A program made the position numbers and the translations under genes. Under the pieces are notes generated by a model. The model saw nothing but the letters and a program-made list of their open reading frames with translations. It was not told the DNA's origin and did no database searches. A stretch of 55,154 nucleotides of DNA from Clostridia bacterium (lineage in GTDB: Bacteria; Bacillota; Peptococcia; Peptococcales; BICA1-8): positions 1 to 55,154 of the forward strand of contig JASKKI010000007.1 of assembly GCA_030154225.1 (NCBI GenBank). The letters are read 5' to 3'. Shown one piece after another: positions 7,886-16,565 of the stretch; position 1 is the first letter of the stretch; each line of letters begins with the position of its first letter.

Positions 7886-8979
7886 TAAATGCACTGGAAA
7901 ATCTGGCTCATCCCAAGCATGCTGAGAATTGGGATAAAATAGGGCTGCAAATAGGGGATCCTAATTCTCAAGTAAAAAAGATTATGGTAACCCTTGATGT
8001 TACCATATCTGTTGTTGAAGAAGCAATTAAGCAGGGTGTAGATTTAATAGTTGTCCACCATACACCTATGTTTAATCCTTTAACTAGTATTCGCTGGGAT
8101 AAGCCCCAGGGTAAAATAATTCAATATTTAATTCAGTCTAATATAAATCTCTATTGTGCCCATACTAACCTGGATTCGGTTCAGGGTGGGGTAAGTGATA
8201 TTTTAGCTCATAAATTAGGGCTTAAAAGTATTGAAGTTCTTTCACCTGGTTGGCAGGAAAAATTCATGAAAATAGTTGTCTTTGTTCCTGAAGGTTATGA
8301 AGATCAAATCCGTGCTGCTATGGGCGAAAAGGGAGCAGGCCATATTGGTAATTACTCTGATTGTACCTTCCAACTCTTCGGAACAGGAACCTTCCGTCCC
8401 TTAGAAGGTACTAACCCCTTTATAGGTCAAAAAGGACAACTGGAAAAAGTAGAAGAATATCGTATAGAAACTATAGTGCCTGAAGAAAAAGTAAGTAGAG
8501 TTTTGCAGGCAATAAAATCTGCCCACCCCTATGAAGAAGTGGCCTATGATTTATATCCTTTGGCTAATAGGGGTATATGTTCAGGACTGGGAAGAATAGG
8601 TATTTTGCCTAATGAATTAACATTAGGTGAATTAATGGATAAATTAAAAGAAATATTAAAAATCGAAGGTATACGTTTTGTAGGTAATATTGATCATAAA
8701 GTTAAAAAAGTAGCCCTATGTGGAGGTAGTGGAGCCACTTTGCTGAAAGATGCTATTAAACTTGGTGCTCATGTATTTATCACTGGAGATATAAAATATC
8801 ATGAAGCCCAGGATGCTCAGAGTTTGGGTTTGGCCTTGATAGATGCTGGTCATTTTGCAACAGAACACCCTGTGGTGGAAGTGGTAGCAAATTTCTTGCG
8901 CCAATATTTTGCTCGTAATGAGATAGAAATTATTGAATCGCAAATTAATACTAATCCATTTAAGTTTTATAAAGGATAG
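7861..8979 (+). CDS. Nif3-like dinuclear metal centre hexameric protein (YqfO type)
   Basis: A 372-residue Nif3/YqfO family protein forming a toroidal hexamer with a two-metal site; sometimes labelled GTP cyclohydrolase I type 2, but the true role is unsettled. Metal ligands are visible in VVHHTPMF and CAHTNLD in the N-terminal half and GHFATEHPVVE near the C-terminus. The middle insertion (about residues 130-230, with IVPEEKVSRVLQAIKSAHPY) is the PII-like CutA-fold domain of Gram-positive members. The ATG at 7861 follows AGGTG and overlaps trmK. Its last bases are part of the terminator hairpin at 8971-9003. Confidence 0.92.
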   Translation: MPLRCRDIINALENLAHPKHAENWDKIGLQIGDPNSQVKKIMVTLDVTISVVEEAIKQGVDLIVVHHTPMFNPLTSIRWDKPQGKIIQYLIQSNINLYCAHTNLDSVQGGVSDILAHKLGLKSIEVLSPGWQEKFMKIVVFVPEGYEDQIRAAMGEKGAGHIGNYSDCTFQLFGTGTFRPLEGTNPFIGQKGQLEKVEEYRIETIVPEEKVSRVLQAIKSAHPYEEVAYDLYPLANRGICSGLGRIGILPNELTLGELMDKLKEILKIEGIRFVGNIDHKVKKVALCGGSGATLLKDAIKLGAHVFITGDIKYHEAQDAQSLGLALIDAGHFATEHPVVEVVANFLRQYFARNEIEIIESQINTNPFKFYKG

Positions 8980-9003
8980 AACACTATTTGTGCTCTATCC
9001 TTT
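8971..9003 (+). terminator. Terminator overlapping the end of the nif3-family gene
   Basis: AAAGGATAGAACAC and GTGCTCTATCCTTT form a near-perfect 14-bp stem (one mismatch) followed by TTTATTTTAT. The left arm includes the stop codon of the upstream gene. Confidence 0.8.
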
Positions 9004-9047
9004 ATTTTATAGTTAATAGAATTCTATTTTTTTCAGGAGGTATTATT

Positions 9048-9752
9048 ATGCATCTCAAAGTATTGTGGGATTTACAAGAAGTAGAACAAAGCCTAGAGAA
9101 AATTTCCAGGGAAATAAAACAAAAAGATTTAGTTATGAGTTTAAAACAAATGCAAATTGAAATTGATGAATTACAGTGTATCGTGGAAAAAGAAAGTATC
9201 GAAATTGCTGAACTGGAAAGAAGAGCAAAAAAAATTGAACGGCAATTGGAAAGCTTAGAAAGCAAAAAAAATGAGCAGGAAAATAAGTTATATAGTGGTA
9301 GCTGTAATGTACCTAAAGAATTAGAAAGTATGAAAGAGAAACTAGAAGAAACAACCAATAAAATTGTTGTATTGGAAGAAGAGCTATTGGGCTACATGGA
9401 TCAGGTAGAAGATAAGGTACAGTTGGTAAATCAAGTTACCGGTGAATTAGAGGATCTAAAGAAAAAGTATTATAAAGGGGTAAAATTGTACAGGAAAAAT
9501 AAGAAGGATTTTGAAGATGCTAGAAGTATTGCTGAGGAAAAGCAAAAAGAATTGAGAACTAAATTGGAAAAAAGGTTACTTTATAAATATGAAAAAGTAC
9601 AGCAAGTATTTAAAAATACAGGTATAGCCAAAGTTGAAGATGGTTTATGTTCAGGGTGCCGCATCGAAGTTCCGCTAGTGCAGTTGAAAAACATTAAAGA
9701 AGGGAATAATATATATAACTGTGAATACTGTGGTAGAATATTAGTAACTTAG
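9048..9752 (+). CDS. Coiled-coil protein with C4-type zinc ribbon
   Basis: A 234-residue protein: residues 1 to about 190 form a long charged coiled coil (many E/K/L heptads), and the C-terminus ends in a zinc ribbon with CSGCRIEVP and CEYCGRIL. This matches the widespread CT398-like family downstream of nif3 in many bacteria, proposed to act in RNA or nucleic-acid binding but without a settled function. The ATG at 9048 follows a strong AGGAGG at the right spacing; an in-frame upstream extension to 8988 would start inside the terminator. The gene lies between that terminator and rnpB. Confidence 0.88.
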   Translation: MHLKVLWDLQEVEQSLEKISREIKQKDLVMSLKQMQIEIDELQCIVEKESIEIAELERRAKKIERQLESLESKKNEQENKLYSGSCNVPKELESMKEKLEETTNKIVVLEEELLGYMDQVEDKVQLVNQVTGELEDLKKKYYKGVKLYRKNKKDFEDARSIAEEKQKELRTKLEKRLLYKYEKVQQVFKNTGIAKVEDGLCSGCRIEVPLVQLKNIKEGNNIYNCEYCGRILVT

Positions 9753-9828
9753 TGTTCCAATAGTTACCTATTGTAAATGTAAATATATAATGTTATACTA
9801 GAAATCCGGTTTGAAAAATGAATATGGC

Positions 9829-10216
9829 AGTTGAGTAAACTAGATGATCGCGGGCATAAGTCGCAAGGCTGTGTCTGAGGAAAGTCCGGGCTCCATAGGG
9901 CAGGGTGCTGGCTAACGGCCAGTGAGGGTAACCTCAAGGATAGTGCCACAGAAAGAAACCGCCCGACACTTAATTACTCAAGAGTAAATGCTTTTTAGTA
10001 ATTAAGTGTCGGGTAAGGGTGCAACGGTGCGGTAAGAGCGCACCAGTAGCTAGGCGACTAGCTAGCTAGGTAAACCCCACCTGGAGCAAGACCTGATAGG
10101 GGGACACATGGGATGGCCCGTCCCGTCCCCGGGTAGGTCGCATGAGGTGTTAGGTAACTAACATCCCAGATAGATGATCATCCTACGACAGAACCCGGCT
10201 TATGGTTTAGTCGACT
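9829..10216 (+). ncRNA. rnpB: RNase P RNA (class A)
   Basis: The catalytic RNA of RNase P, which matures tRNA 5' ends. Conserved cores are present: GAGGAAAGTCCGGGCTCC (9879-9896), the ACAGAAA turn, AAGGGTGCAACGGTG, GGTAAACCCCACCTGGAGCA, and GACAGAACCCGGCTTATGG at the 3' side. The outer helix P1 pairs the AGTTGAGTAAACT start with the GGTTTAGTCGACT end. One helix is long, with GACACTTAATTACT pairing to AGTAATTAAGTGTC at 9964-10012. Ends are estimated from P1 pairing. A second, partial copy of the 3' end lies at 48814-48840. Confidence 0.96.
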
Positions 10217-10228
10217 GTCGATTATTAG

Positions 10229-10266
10229 AGACAATGAATATTTATACAGTATTCATTGTCTTTTTA
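10229..10266 (+). terminator. rnpB terminator
   Basis: AGACAATGAATA and TATTCATTGTCT form a perfect 12-bp stem around a short AT loop, followed by TTTTTAATTTT. Confidence 0.9.
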
Positions 10267-10734
10267 ATTTTGCCTACGATAATTTTACTCTAAGACAGTT
10301 CACTTTTGGATATTGTTAATTGTTGTGCAACATTAAACGAAATCGACAATGGTATGTAACAGCAAATTCAAGAAGCAATTAGCAAGATTAAGCAATGTGA
10401 ACAATGGCGGTTGGATGAAGTACAATGATACGATTTACAAGTATAAGGCACTCTACAAATTTTTATAAATTCTCTAAAGGTGGTATGATGGGTTCAAAGC
10501 AGTATTTTTGGAATATACCTAAAAATGTAACAAGTGCTTTAGACCTAGTGGAATATAGAATAAAAAACAGTCTTTTGGTGATTGCAGAATACTAAACTTG
10601 GAAGTTTAAAGTAGGTAGAAAATATCATTTTTTGTCGGGAGTCTTTATCACAATTAGGATTTATTTTTAATAATGGAAAGATACATAGAGTTACTAGGTG
10701 ATAATCATGAAAATAAAAAGGTAACAAATATTAT
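10267..10734. other. Degenerate non-coding stretch after rnpB
   Basis: No intact gene. A 36-residue reading frame at 10485-10595 has an SD-like AAAGGTGG before its ATG and begins MMGSKQYFWNIPKNV; I cannot assign it and it may be a remnant. Around 10352-10430 an open stretch reads QQIQEAISKIKQCEQWRLDE, also unassigned. The area looks like decayed coding DNA. Confidence 0.4.
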
Positions 10735-11195
10735 AGAGGATGTTTAATCGGTGGGGCTATTGGTGATGCTCTAGGTTGGGTTGTTGAATTTCTAAAGTTT
10801 CCTAGATTAAAAACCAGTTTGGTTTAAAAGGAATAACAGAGTTGGTAGTTTCTAAATCATGAAAAGCAGAAATCACTGATGATACACAAATGACATTGTT
10901 CAGAGCAGAAGGAATACTCAGAGCTGAGGCAAGGCAGAAATTAAAAGGTATTTCCGACCCATTTTCTGTAGTTTATTTTGTTTGTAAACGTTAGTTTCAT
11001 ACCAAGGTTATCCTAAAAAGGAAGAACTAGACTGGATATATGATGGATGGTTAATTAATTAATAAGGAGCTATTCTAAAGACGTGCACCCGGGAACACTT
11101 GTTTATCATTATTTTTAAGTAAAGAACAGAAGGTTGAGCTAGTTGAATTCATAAGTAAGATAACTGATGATTTATTAATCGCATATTTGGACTAA
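10735..11195 (+). pseudogene. Decayed ADP-ribosylglycohydrolase (DraG family)
   Basis: Broken pieces in different frames reconstruct a DraG/ADP-ribosyl hydrolase. The first, RGCLIGGAIGDALGWVVEF, is the family N-terminus. A frame change is followed by FGLKGITELV and then AEITDDTQMTLFRAEGI, with the metal-binding D-D-T motif; later comes SYQGYPKKEELDWIYDGWL, and finally RRAPGNTCLS. Between them lie several stops (near 10828, 10860, and 10993) and frameshifts, and the C-terminal half is missing after about 11120. An open stretch to 11195 (KEQKVELVEFISKITDDLL) may belong to a different remnant. The gene cannot make a working protein. Confidence 0.85.
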
Positions 11196-11807
11196 TTGAC
11201 CTAAGTTAATAATATCAAATGTATTTAATTTAAGTGTAAATAATTTAAATTCTAAATAATTAAAAATTTTTTTAAAATTTTATTTTTATAAAAAAGGAAT
11301 TATTTACTAAAAGGAGAATATATTAATATAAATTAACTGACTATTTCTGTAGCAAGAGATATGATAACCTAATGACCATATCATTATTTATATAAACTTA
11401 TATTATCACCTGATTACCAGGTGGGGTAAAAAGAAGAAAAAGCACGCCAAATAATTATGCCAAAACACTTAGAAAGTGTAGAGCTTAGGATAAATAATGT
11501 TTTAAACAAATCTAAATACAGAAAGAGGTGGTTAATATGTTTGCTGAGCAATTTAACTAGTCCTAGTTGCACAAAGATATTCAGAATATTTAATTATCTA
11601 TAAAAGTAAAAAGTGCATCATCCAGGACCAACGTTTATTGAATGTGGTTCTAATTATACAAAGTCCTTTAACTATAGCAATAAAATTGCAAAAGAGATAT
11701 GATGACCATGTGATATGAATTAGAGCAACAAATTCGAAAGAAGTGAGGTACTTAATATTCAGATAATCAATTATAAAAAAATAATAACAAGGAAAGGGGT
11801 TGATATT
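11196..11807. other. AT-rich gene-free region upstream of the 2-oxoacid oxidoreductase operon
   Basis: No intact gene. Features seen: a 17-base palindrome CACCTG-N5-CAGGTG at 11407-11423; a hairpin ACACTT-AGA-AAGTGT near 11465-11480; a seven-codon reading frame after AGAGGTGG near 11539; and two related GAGATATGAT...ACCAT segments near 11356 and 11695. These could be operator sites for the downstream operon. No convincing -35/-10 or -24/-12 pair was found. Confidence 0.4.
11407..11423. promoter_or_regulatory. Palindrome CACCTG-N5-CAGGTG, candidate operator
   Basis: A perfect six-base inverted repeat separated by ATTAC in the non-coding DNA 385 bases before the first gene of the catabolic cluster. 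The size is typical of a dimeric regulator site; the GntR protein at 17630 is an obvious candidate, but there is no direct evidence. Confidence 0.3.
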
Positions 11808-12005
11808 TTGAGTAAGTTTAATTTCATTATTAATAAAAAATGGTGTAAAACCTGTAAAATTTGTGTGGATTTTTGTCCCAAGAATGTTCTTTTTCTTGAT
11901 GAAAATAATAAGGTTGAAGTTAGAAATATTGATGATTGTACAGGATGTATGATGTGTGAATATAGATGCCCTGATTATGCAATAAAAGTGGAGGTGAATG
12001 AATAG
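11808..12005 (+). CDS. korD: Ferredoxin-like delta subunit of 2-oxoacid:ferredoxin oxidoreductase
   Basis: A 65-residue two-cluster ferredoxin domain. CKTCKICVDFCPKNVL and CTGCMMCEYRCPDYAI provide eight cysteines for two [4Fe-4S] clusters. It would carry electrons from the TPP subunit to a soluble ferredoxin. The TTG start follows AAAGGGG with good spacing; the stop overlaps the GTG of the alpha subunit by one base, showing tight coupling. The arrangement delta-alpha-beta-gamma is the common four-subunit form of 2-oxoglutarate or branched-chain 2-oxoacid enzymes; the true substrate is not readable. Confidence 0.92.
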   Translation: MSKFNFIINKKWCKTCKICVDFCPKNVLFLDENNKVEVRNIDDCTGCMMCEYRCPDYAIKVEVNE

Positions 12006-13144
12006 TGGGAAAAAAACAAGTAAAATTAATGCAAGGGAACGAAGCTTGTGCAGAAGCAGCAATTGTTGCTGGAGCAAGATTTTTCGCCGGTTACCCAATT
12101 ACTCCCGCTACGGAGATTGCTGAAACATTAGCAAAGTTACTTCCTCAAAATGGAGGTACATTTATTCAAATGGAAGATGAAATAGCAAGTATGGCGGCAG
12201 TAATAGGGGCTTCCATCGGTGGAGTTAAAAGTATGACTGCTACTAGTGGGCCAGGATTTACTCTTAAACAAGAAAACTTAGGATATGCAGCTATGATTGA
12301 AATTCCTTGTGTTATCGTTAATGTTCAAAGAGGCGGACCTAGTACAGGGCTACCTACTTTACCCGCACAAATGGATGTTATGCAGGCTAGATGGGGTACT
12401 CATGGAGATCACCCAATTGTTGTTCTGAGCCCATCAACCGTATATGAATTTTACATATTAACAATAAAGGCTTTTAATTTTGCAGAAATGTTAAGGACTC
12501 CAGTAATAATTCTTTCTGATGCTATCGTAGGCCATCTTAGAGAAAAAGTGGTTTTACCTGATCCATCGGAAATTGAAATAGTAAATAGGAAAAAAACGGA
12601 TGTCTCGCCTGAAAAATTTTTACCATTTAAAGCTGATGAAGATGGAGTGCCACCTTTTGCAAATTATGGGGAAGGTTACAGGTATCATATGACTAGTAAT
12701 AACCATGACGAATCAGGAGCTCCAGCAACCAATAACCATAAAGTAGCTGATGCCCTTTTACGTCGTTTACATAATAAAGTTGAAAAGAGACGTTCTGAGA
12801 TAATTATAACAGACGAGATAATGATGGATGATGCTGAAGTTGCTGTATTTGCTTATGGGTGTACAGCTAGATCTGCATTTAGTGCTGTTGAAATTACAAG
12901 AGAACAAGGTATTAAGTTAGGTCTAATTAAAACCCAAACATTATGGCCATTCCCTTATGAGGCTATTAAAAAGTATGCAAATCAAGTAAAAGCAATTATT
13001 GTACCTGAAATGAATATGGGCCAATTGGTTGGAGAGGTTGAAAGAGTGGCCTGTAAAGATACAAAAGTTACTCCTTTAAATAAATTTGATGGAAGAATGA
13101 TTACTCCTGAAGAGATTATTAGTACTGTAAAAGAGGTGATATGA
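12005..13144 (+). CDS. korA: 2-oxoacid:ferredoxin oxidoreductase, alpha subunit
   Basis: A 379-residue alpha subunit of a pyruvate-ferredoxin-oxidoreductase superfamily enzyme that oxidatively decarboxylates a 2-oxoacid to acyl-CoA, CO2, and reduced ferredoxin. The pyrimidine-binding domain begins with GNEACAEAAIVAGARFFAGY and PITPATEI, and shows TSGPGFTLKQE. The C-terminal transketolase-like domain follows, with VAVFAYGCTARSAF. Length and blocks match KorA/VorB more than PorA. The GTG start overlaps the preceding stop by one base. Confidence 0.93.
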   Translation: MGKKQVKLMQGNEACAEAAIVAGARFFAGYPITPATEIAETLAKLLPQNGGTFIQMEDEIASMAAVIGASIGGVKSMTATSGPGFTLKQENLGYAAMIEIPCVIVNVQRGGPSTGLPTLPAQMDVMQARWGTHGDHPIVVLSPSTVYEFYILTIKAFNFAEMLRTPVIILSDAIVGHLREKVVLPDPSEIEIVNRKKTDVSPEKFLPFKADEDGVPPFANYGEGYRYHMTSNNHDESGAPATNNHKVADALLRRLHNKVEKRRSEIIITDEIMMDDAEVAVFAYGCTARSAFSAVEITREQGIKLGLIKTQTLWPFPYEAIKKYANQVKAIIVPEMNMGQLVGEVERVACKDTKVTPLNKFDGRMITPEEIISTVKEVI

Positions 13145-13145
13145 A

Positions 13146-13982
13146 GTGGCTGTACATGTTCAGGAATATCTAAGATTAGATAAAATGCCTCATATATGGT
13201 GCCCGGGATGTGGTACTGGTATAGTAGACGGTGCTTTGGTAAGAGCCATTGGTAATTTGGGATATAACCGTGATAATGTAATGGTTATTACCGGTATTGG
13301 ATGTTCTGCCCGATCCAATGCTATTCTCGATTTTAATACTTTTCAAACTACCCATGGTAGAGCTTTAAGTTTTGCAACTGGATTTAAGTTAGCTCGCCCT
13401 GAAATGAAAGTAATAGTAATTACCGGAGATGGTGACGGATCTGGAATTGGAGGAAATCACCTAATACATACAGCGAGAAGAAATATTGATATAACTACTA
13501 TTTTAATTAATAACAGTATTTATGGTATGACCGGCGGACAATACTCACCTTTGACCCCAACCGGTAGTTTTGCAACCACGGCTCCTTATGGTACGGTCGA
13601 AGATACCTTTGATGTATGTAAGCTGGTTGAGGCAGCCGGTGCTACTTATGTCGCCAGATCTACTGCCTATCATGTTACCTTATTAGAACAGTTAATTACT
13701 AGTGCATTAGAACATAAAGGGTTTTCTTTTGTAGAAGCTATTACCCAATGTCCAATAGGTTATGGGCGTAGAAATAAAATGAAAACACCTACGGAAATGT
13801 TAAAGTGGCAAAAGGACCACGCTGTTAATATAAAAGCTGCCTCTCGTCTAAGTGAAGAACAACTTGAAGGTAAATTTTTAATTGGTGAATTTGTTGTTAA
13901 AAATAAAGCAGAATATACAGAAAAATATAACAAACTTAAAGAAGAAGCAAAAAAAGAGGGGGATTTTAATGGAAAGATATGA
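13146..13982 (+). CDS. korB: 2-oxoacid:ferredoxin oxidoreductase, beta (TPP) subunit
   Basis: A 278-residue thiamine-diphosphate-binding subunit. IWCPGCGTGI is the typical N-terminal Cys motif, and the TPP/Mg motif is GDGDGSGIGGNHL through TILINNSIYGMTGGQ. This is where the 2-oxoacid is decarboxylated. GTG start one base after the alpha stop. It overlaps the gamma gene by 14 bases. Sequence blocks resemble KorB of 2-oxoglutarate-type enzymes, but substrate assignment from such blocks alone is unsafe. Confidence 0.94.
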   Translation: MAVHVQEYLRLDKMPHIWCPGCGTGIVDGALVRAIGNLGYNRDNVMVITGIGCSARSNAILDFNTFQTTHGRALSFATGFKLARPEMKVIVITGDGDGSGIGGNHLIHTARRNIDITTILINNSIYGMTGGQYSPLTPTGSFATTAPYGTVEDTFDVCKLVEAAGATYVARSTAYHVTLLEQLITSALEHKGFSFVEAITQCPIGYGRRNKMKTPTEMLKWQKDHAVNIKAASRLSEEQLEGKFLIGEFVVKNKAEYTEKYNKLKEEAKKEGDFNGKI

Positions 13983-14511
13983 AATTGTTATCAGCGGTTT
14001 TGGAGGACAGGGTGTAGTTTTAGGAGGTATTATTCTAGCTGAGGCTGCAGCAATTTATGAGGATAAAAATGCAACTCACAATCAGTCATATGGACCAGAG
14101 GCTAGGGGCGGGGCTAGTAAATCTGAAGTTATTATTAGTGACAAAACAGTTCATTATCCTGAAATAGAAAAACCTGATATATTAGTTGCATTAACTCAAG
14201 AAGCGGTAAATAAGTTTGCTTCTAACTTAAAGGAAAGCAGTATTGTATTAGCAGACTCAAGTATTAAGGAAATAAATGTTGCAAACCAAGTAAAGGTTTA
14301 TTCATTACCAATTATTGAAACAGCAGCAATAGAAGTAGGGAGTGAGCTGGTAACTAATATGGTAACTCTAGGTGCATTAGCTGCTATAACAAAAGTAGTT
14401 AGTAAAGAAGCATTGGAAAAATCAATGTTATCAAGGATACCTAAAGGTACAGAAGAACTTAACTTAAAAGCTTTAGCAAAAGGATTTGAAATCGGAGAGC
14501 AGGTGATTTAA
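13969..14511 (+). CDS. korC: 2-oxoacid:ferredoxin oxidoreductase, gamma subunit
   Basis: A 180-residue gamma subunit with the hallmark GFGGQGVVLGGIILAEAA at the N-terminus and SYGPEARGGASKSEVIIS, both conserved in the family; it helps form the CoA site. The ATG at 13969 follows GAGGGGG and begins inside the beta gene; the longer in-frame extension upstream is just beta-gene overlap. The C-terminus RIPKGTEELNLKALAKGFEI is noteworthy because a decayed second copy of the same end lies at about 30085-30240. Confidence 0.93.
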   Translation: MERYEIVISGFGGQGVVLGGIILAEAAAIYEDKNATHNQSYGPEARGGASKSEVIISDKTVHYPEIEKPDILVALTQEAVNKFASNLKESSIVLADSSIKEINVANQVKVYSLPIIETAAIEVGSELVTNMVTLGALAAITKVVSKEALEKSMLSRIPKGTEELNLKALAKGFEIGEQVI

Positions 14512-14512
14512 G

Positions 14513-15658
14513 TTGAAGCTTCTGGAACATCAAGGCAAACAGTTTCTTAGTAGTTGGGATATTCCTGTTCCCAGGGGAATTGTTGTTAAAACTAAAGAGA
14601 AAGCTAAGGAAGCATTTCATGAATTCAATGGGAAAGCTGTTTTAAAAATACAGGTGCCAGTTGGTGGTAGAGGAAAAGCTGGTGGAGTTAAACTAGTAAA
14701 TAGCATTAATGATATTGATGAATTTTTTGCAAAGTGGCAGGGCCGAGATTTTAAAAGTTTTCCTGTTGAAACCTTTTTAATTGAAGAAATACTAAATATT
14801 AAATCCGAAATGTATATAAGTATTGCTCTAAATCCGAAAGCTGGTGGCTTAATATTCATATTTTCCCGAGAAGGCGGGGTAGACATAGAGGAAGTAGCTG
14901 AAAAAACGCCTGAAAAAGTATTGAAACTTAATTTAAAACCTACTGAAGAATATAAAGAATATTATTTTAGAAAAGAATTACGGAAATTTGGTTTAAAAGG
15001 TAAGATACTAACTAAATTATCTAGATTAGCTGAAAAACTATATCTCAATTTTAAAAAGAATGATCTAATGCTTGTTGAAATTAATCCCCTTGTAATAGTG
15101 GAAAAAGGCGAAATCTTTGCTGCTGATAGTAAAATCGAAGTTGATGATAGTGGAATATTTAGACATAAACAATTTCAAGAATTTAGAGAGTTGGAATATA
15201 TAACAGAGCTTGAAAAGGAAGCTCAAGATATTGGAGTTACTTATGTAAAATTAGATGGTGATATTGGTATTATTGCTAGTGGTGCTGGCTTAGCTATGGA
15301 GACAATTGATTTAGTTAATGCTGCTGGGTACAAATCTGCCAACTTTTTAGAAACAGGTGGAGGTATAACAAAAGAATTAATTCATAGATCAGTACATTTG
15401 GTAACCAAAGATAAAAATGTTCGAGCAGTAATAGTAAGTCTATATGGTGGAGTAAATCCTCTAGTTGAAGCTGCTAAAGGCCTGGTTAGTGGTAAACAAA
15501 GTCTGGATAGAGATGTTTTAATAATTGCCAAAGCACTTGGAAATCAGCAGGAGGAATGTTGGAAAATTTTAGAAGAAGCTGGTATCCCAATCTTAAAAAA
15601 TCATCGTTCGGAAGATATAGTTGAAGTCTTGAAGCAAAGGTTGGAGGTGGCTAGCTAA
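14513..15658 (+). CDS. sucC: Acyl-CoA synthetase (ADP-forming), beta subunit, SucC type
   Basis: A 381-residue ATP-grasp subunit of succinyl-CoA synthetase type. LLEHQGKQFLSSWDIPVPRG is the family N-terminus; VPVGGRGKAGGVKL binds nucleotide; LMLVEINPLVI contributes metal ligands; and LETGGGITKELI and VSLYGGV belong to the C-terminal flavodoxin-like domain. Placed directly after korDABC (one base), it would convert the acyl-CoA to free acid while making ATP. Whether succinyl-CoA is the real substrate is unknown; the same fold is used for malyl-CoA and other acyl-CoAs. TTG start with GGTGATTTAAG context. Confidence 0.92.
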   Translation: MKLLEHQGKQFLSSWDIPVPRGIVVKTKEKAKEAFHEFNGKAVLKIQVPVGGRGKAGGVKLVNSINDIDEFFAKWQGRDFKSFPVETFLIEEILNIKSEMYISIALNPKAGGLIFIFSREGGVDIEEVAEKTPEKVLKLNLKPTEEYKEYYFRKELRKFGLKGKILTKLSRLAEKLYLNFKKNDLMLVEINPLVIVEKGEIFAADSKIEVDDSGIFRHKQFQEFRELEYITELEKEAQDIGVTYVKLDGDIGIIASGAGLAMETIDLVNAAGYKSANFLETGGGITKELIHRSVHLVTKDKNVRAVIVSLYGGVNPLVEAAKGLVSGKQSLDRDVLIIAKALGNQQEECWKILEEAGIPILKNHRSEDIVEVLKQRLEVAS

Positions 15659-16560
15659 TGAGTATTTTATTAACCAATGATACAAGAGCGATTATCCAGG
15701 GCATTACAGGGCGAATTGGAAGTATTCAAGCCATGTGGATGAAGAAGTATGGTACTAATATTGTGGCAGGTGTAACCCCTGGTAATGGTGGGACCGAAGT
15801 AGAGAGAATTCCTGTTTATGATGATGTTTTTGAAACTGTTGAAAAACATCAGGCAAATGCTTCAGTAATTTTTGTACCTGCTCCCTTTGCTAAAGATGCT
15901 GTTTTAGAAGCCATAGATGCAGGAATAAAACTAATTGTATGTGTTCCTGAACATATACCCGTTAATGATACATTAATTATGCGAAGTAAAGCTCAAGAAA
16001 AAGGTGTAATTTTAATAGGGCCTAATACACCAGGAATTATAAGTCCTGGTATCGGTAAATTAGGTATTATGCCCGCCAACATGTTTAACAAGGGCCGTAT
16101 AGGGCTTCTTTCTAGAAGTGGTACTTTGTCCTATGAGGTTGCAGGTTATATTAATGCAGCGGGTTATGGTCAAAGTACTATGATAGGTATTGGTGGTGAC
16201 CCTATCCGAGGTGCAGATATTTCGGTATATCTTCAGCAGTTTGATGAAGATCCTGATACAGACATAGTTGTATTAGTTGGGGAAATAGGAGGAAGTGTTG
16301 AAGAAGATGCAGCTAATTATGCTAAGAACATGAAAAAGCCTGTTATTGCATTTATAGCTGGGAAAAATGCACCAGAAGGTAAAAAAATGGGGCATGCAGG
16401 TGCCATTATTGATGGTAAACAGGGTACTGTTGAATCCAAGGTAAAAGCACTTAAAGAAGCAGGAGTAATAGTTGCTGACAGAATAGCAGAAATTCCTGAA
16501 CTCATAAATAAGCTTTATGAAAATCAAAATATTTCTGAAATCGCCTCGGCAAAGGAGTGA
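15658..16560 (+). CDS. sucD: Acyl-CoA synthetase (ADP-forming), alpha subunit, SucD type
   Basis: A 300-residue CoA-binding and phosphohistidine subunit partnering the preceding beta subunit. The CoA-binding Rossmann part shows IQGITGRIGSIQAMWMKKYG and VSVTPGNGG-like AGVTPGNGG; the active-site histidine lies in KKMGHAGAIIDG near residue 246. ATG overlaps the sucC stop (TAATG), so the pair is translationally coupled. Together they recover ATP from the acyl-CoA made by KorDABC. Confidence 0.93.
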   Translation: MSILLTNDTRAIIQGITGRIGSIQAMWMKKYGTNIVAGVTPGNGGTEVERIPVYDDVFETVEKHQANASVIFVPAPFAKDAVLEAIDAGIKLIVCVPEHIPVNDTLIMRSKAQEKGVILIGPNTPGIISPGIGKLGIMPANMFNKGRIGLLSRSGTLSYEVAGYINAAGYGQSTMIGIGGDPIRGADISVYLQQFDEDPDTDIVVLVGEIGGSVEEDAANYAKNMKKPVIAFIAGKNAPEGKKMGHAGAIIDGKQGTVESKVKALKEAGVIVADRIAEIPELINKLYENQNISEIASAKE

Positions 16561-16565
16561 CTTTA

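Noticed and set aside
9764-9949. 61-residue reading frame on the minus strand
   Set aside because: It lies antisense to the 5' part of RNase P RNA and has no ribosome binding site or family resemblance.
11430-11500. Resemblance to a cyclic-di-GMP-I (GEMM) riboswitch (GCCAAA, a GAAA-capped hairpin)
   Set aside because: The conserved GGGCAAA and GACGCAAAGCC blocks are too poorly matched and no three-way junction can be drawn.
11598-12098. 166-residue reading frame on the minus strand
   Set aside because: It overlaps the ferredoxin and korA genes in antisense and has low-complexity, hydrophobic content without motifs.
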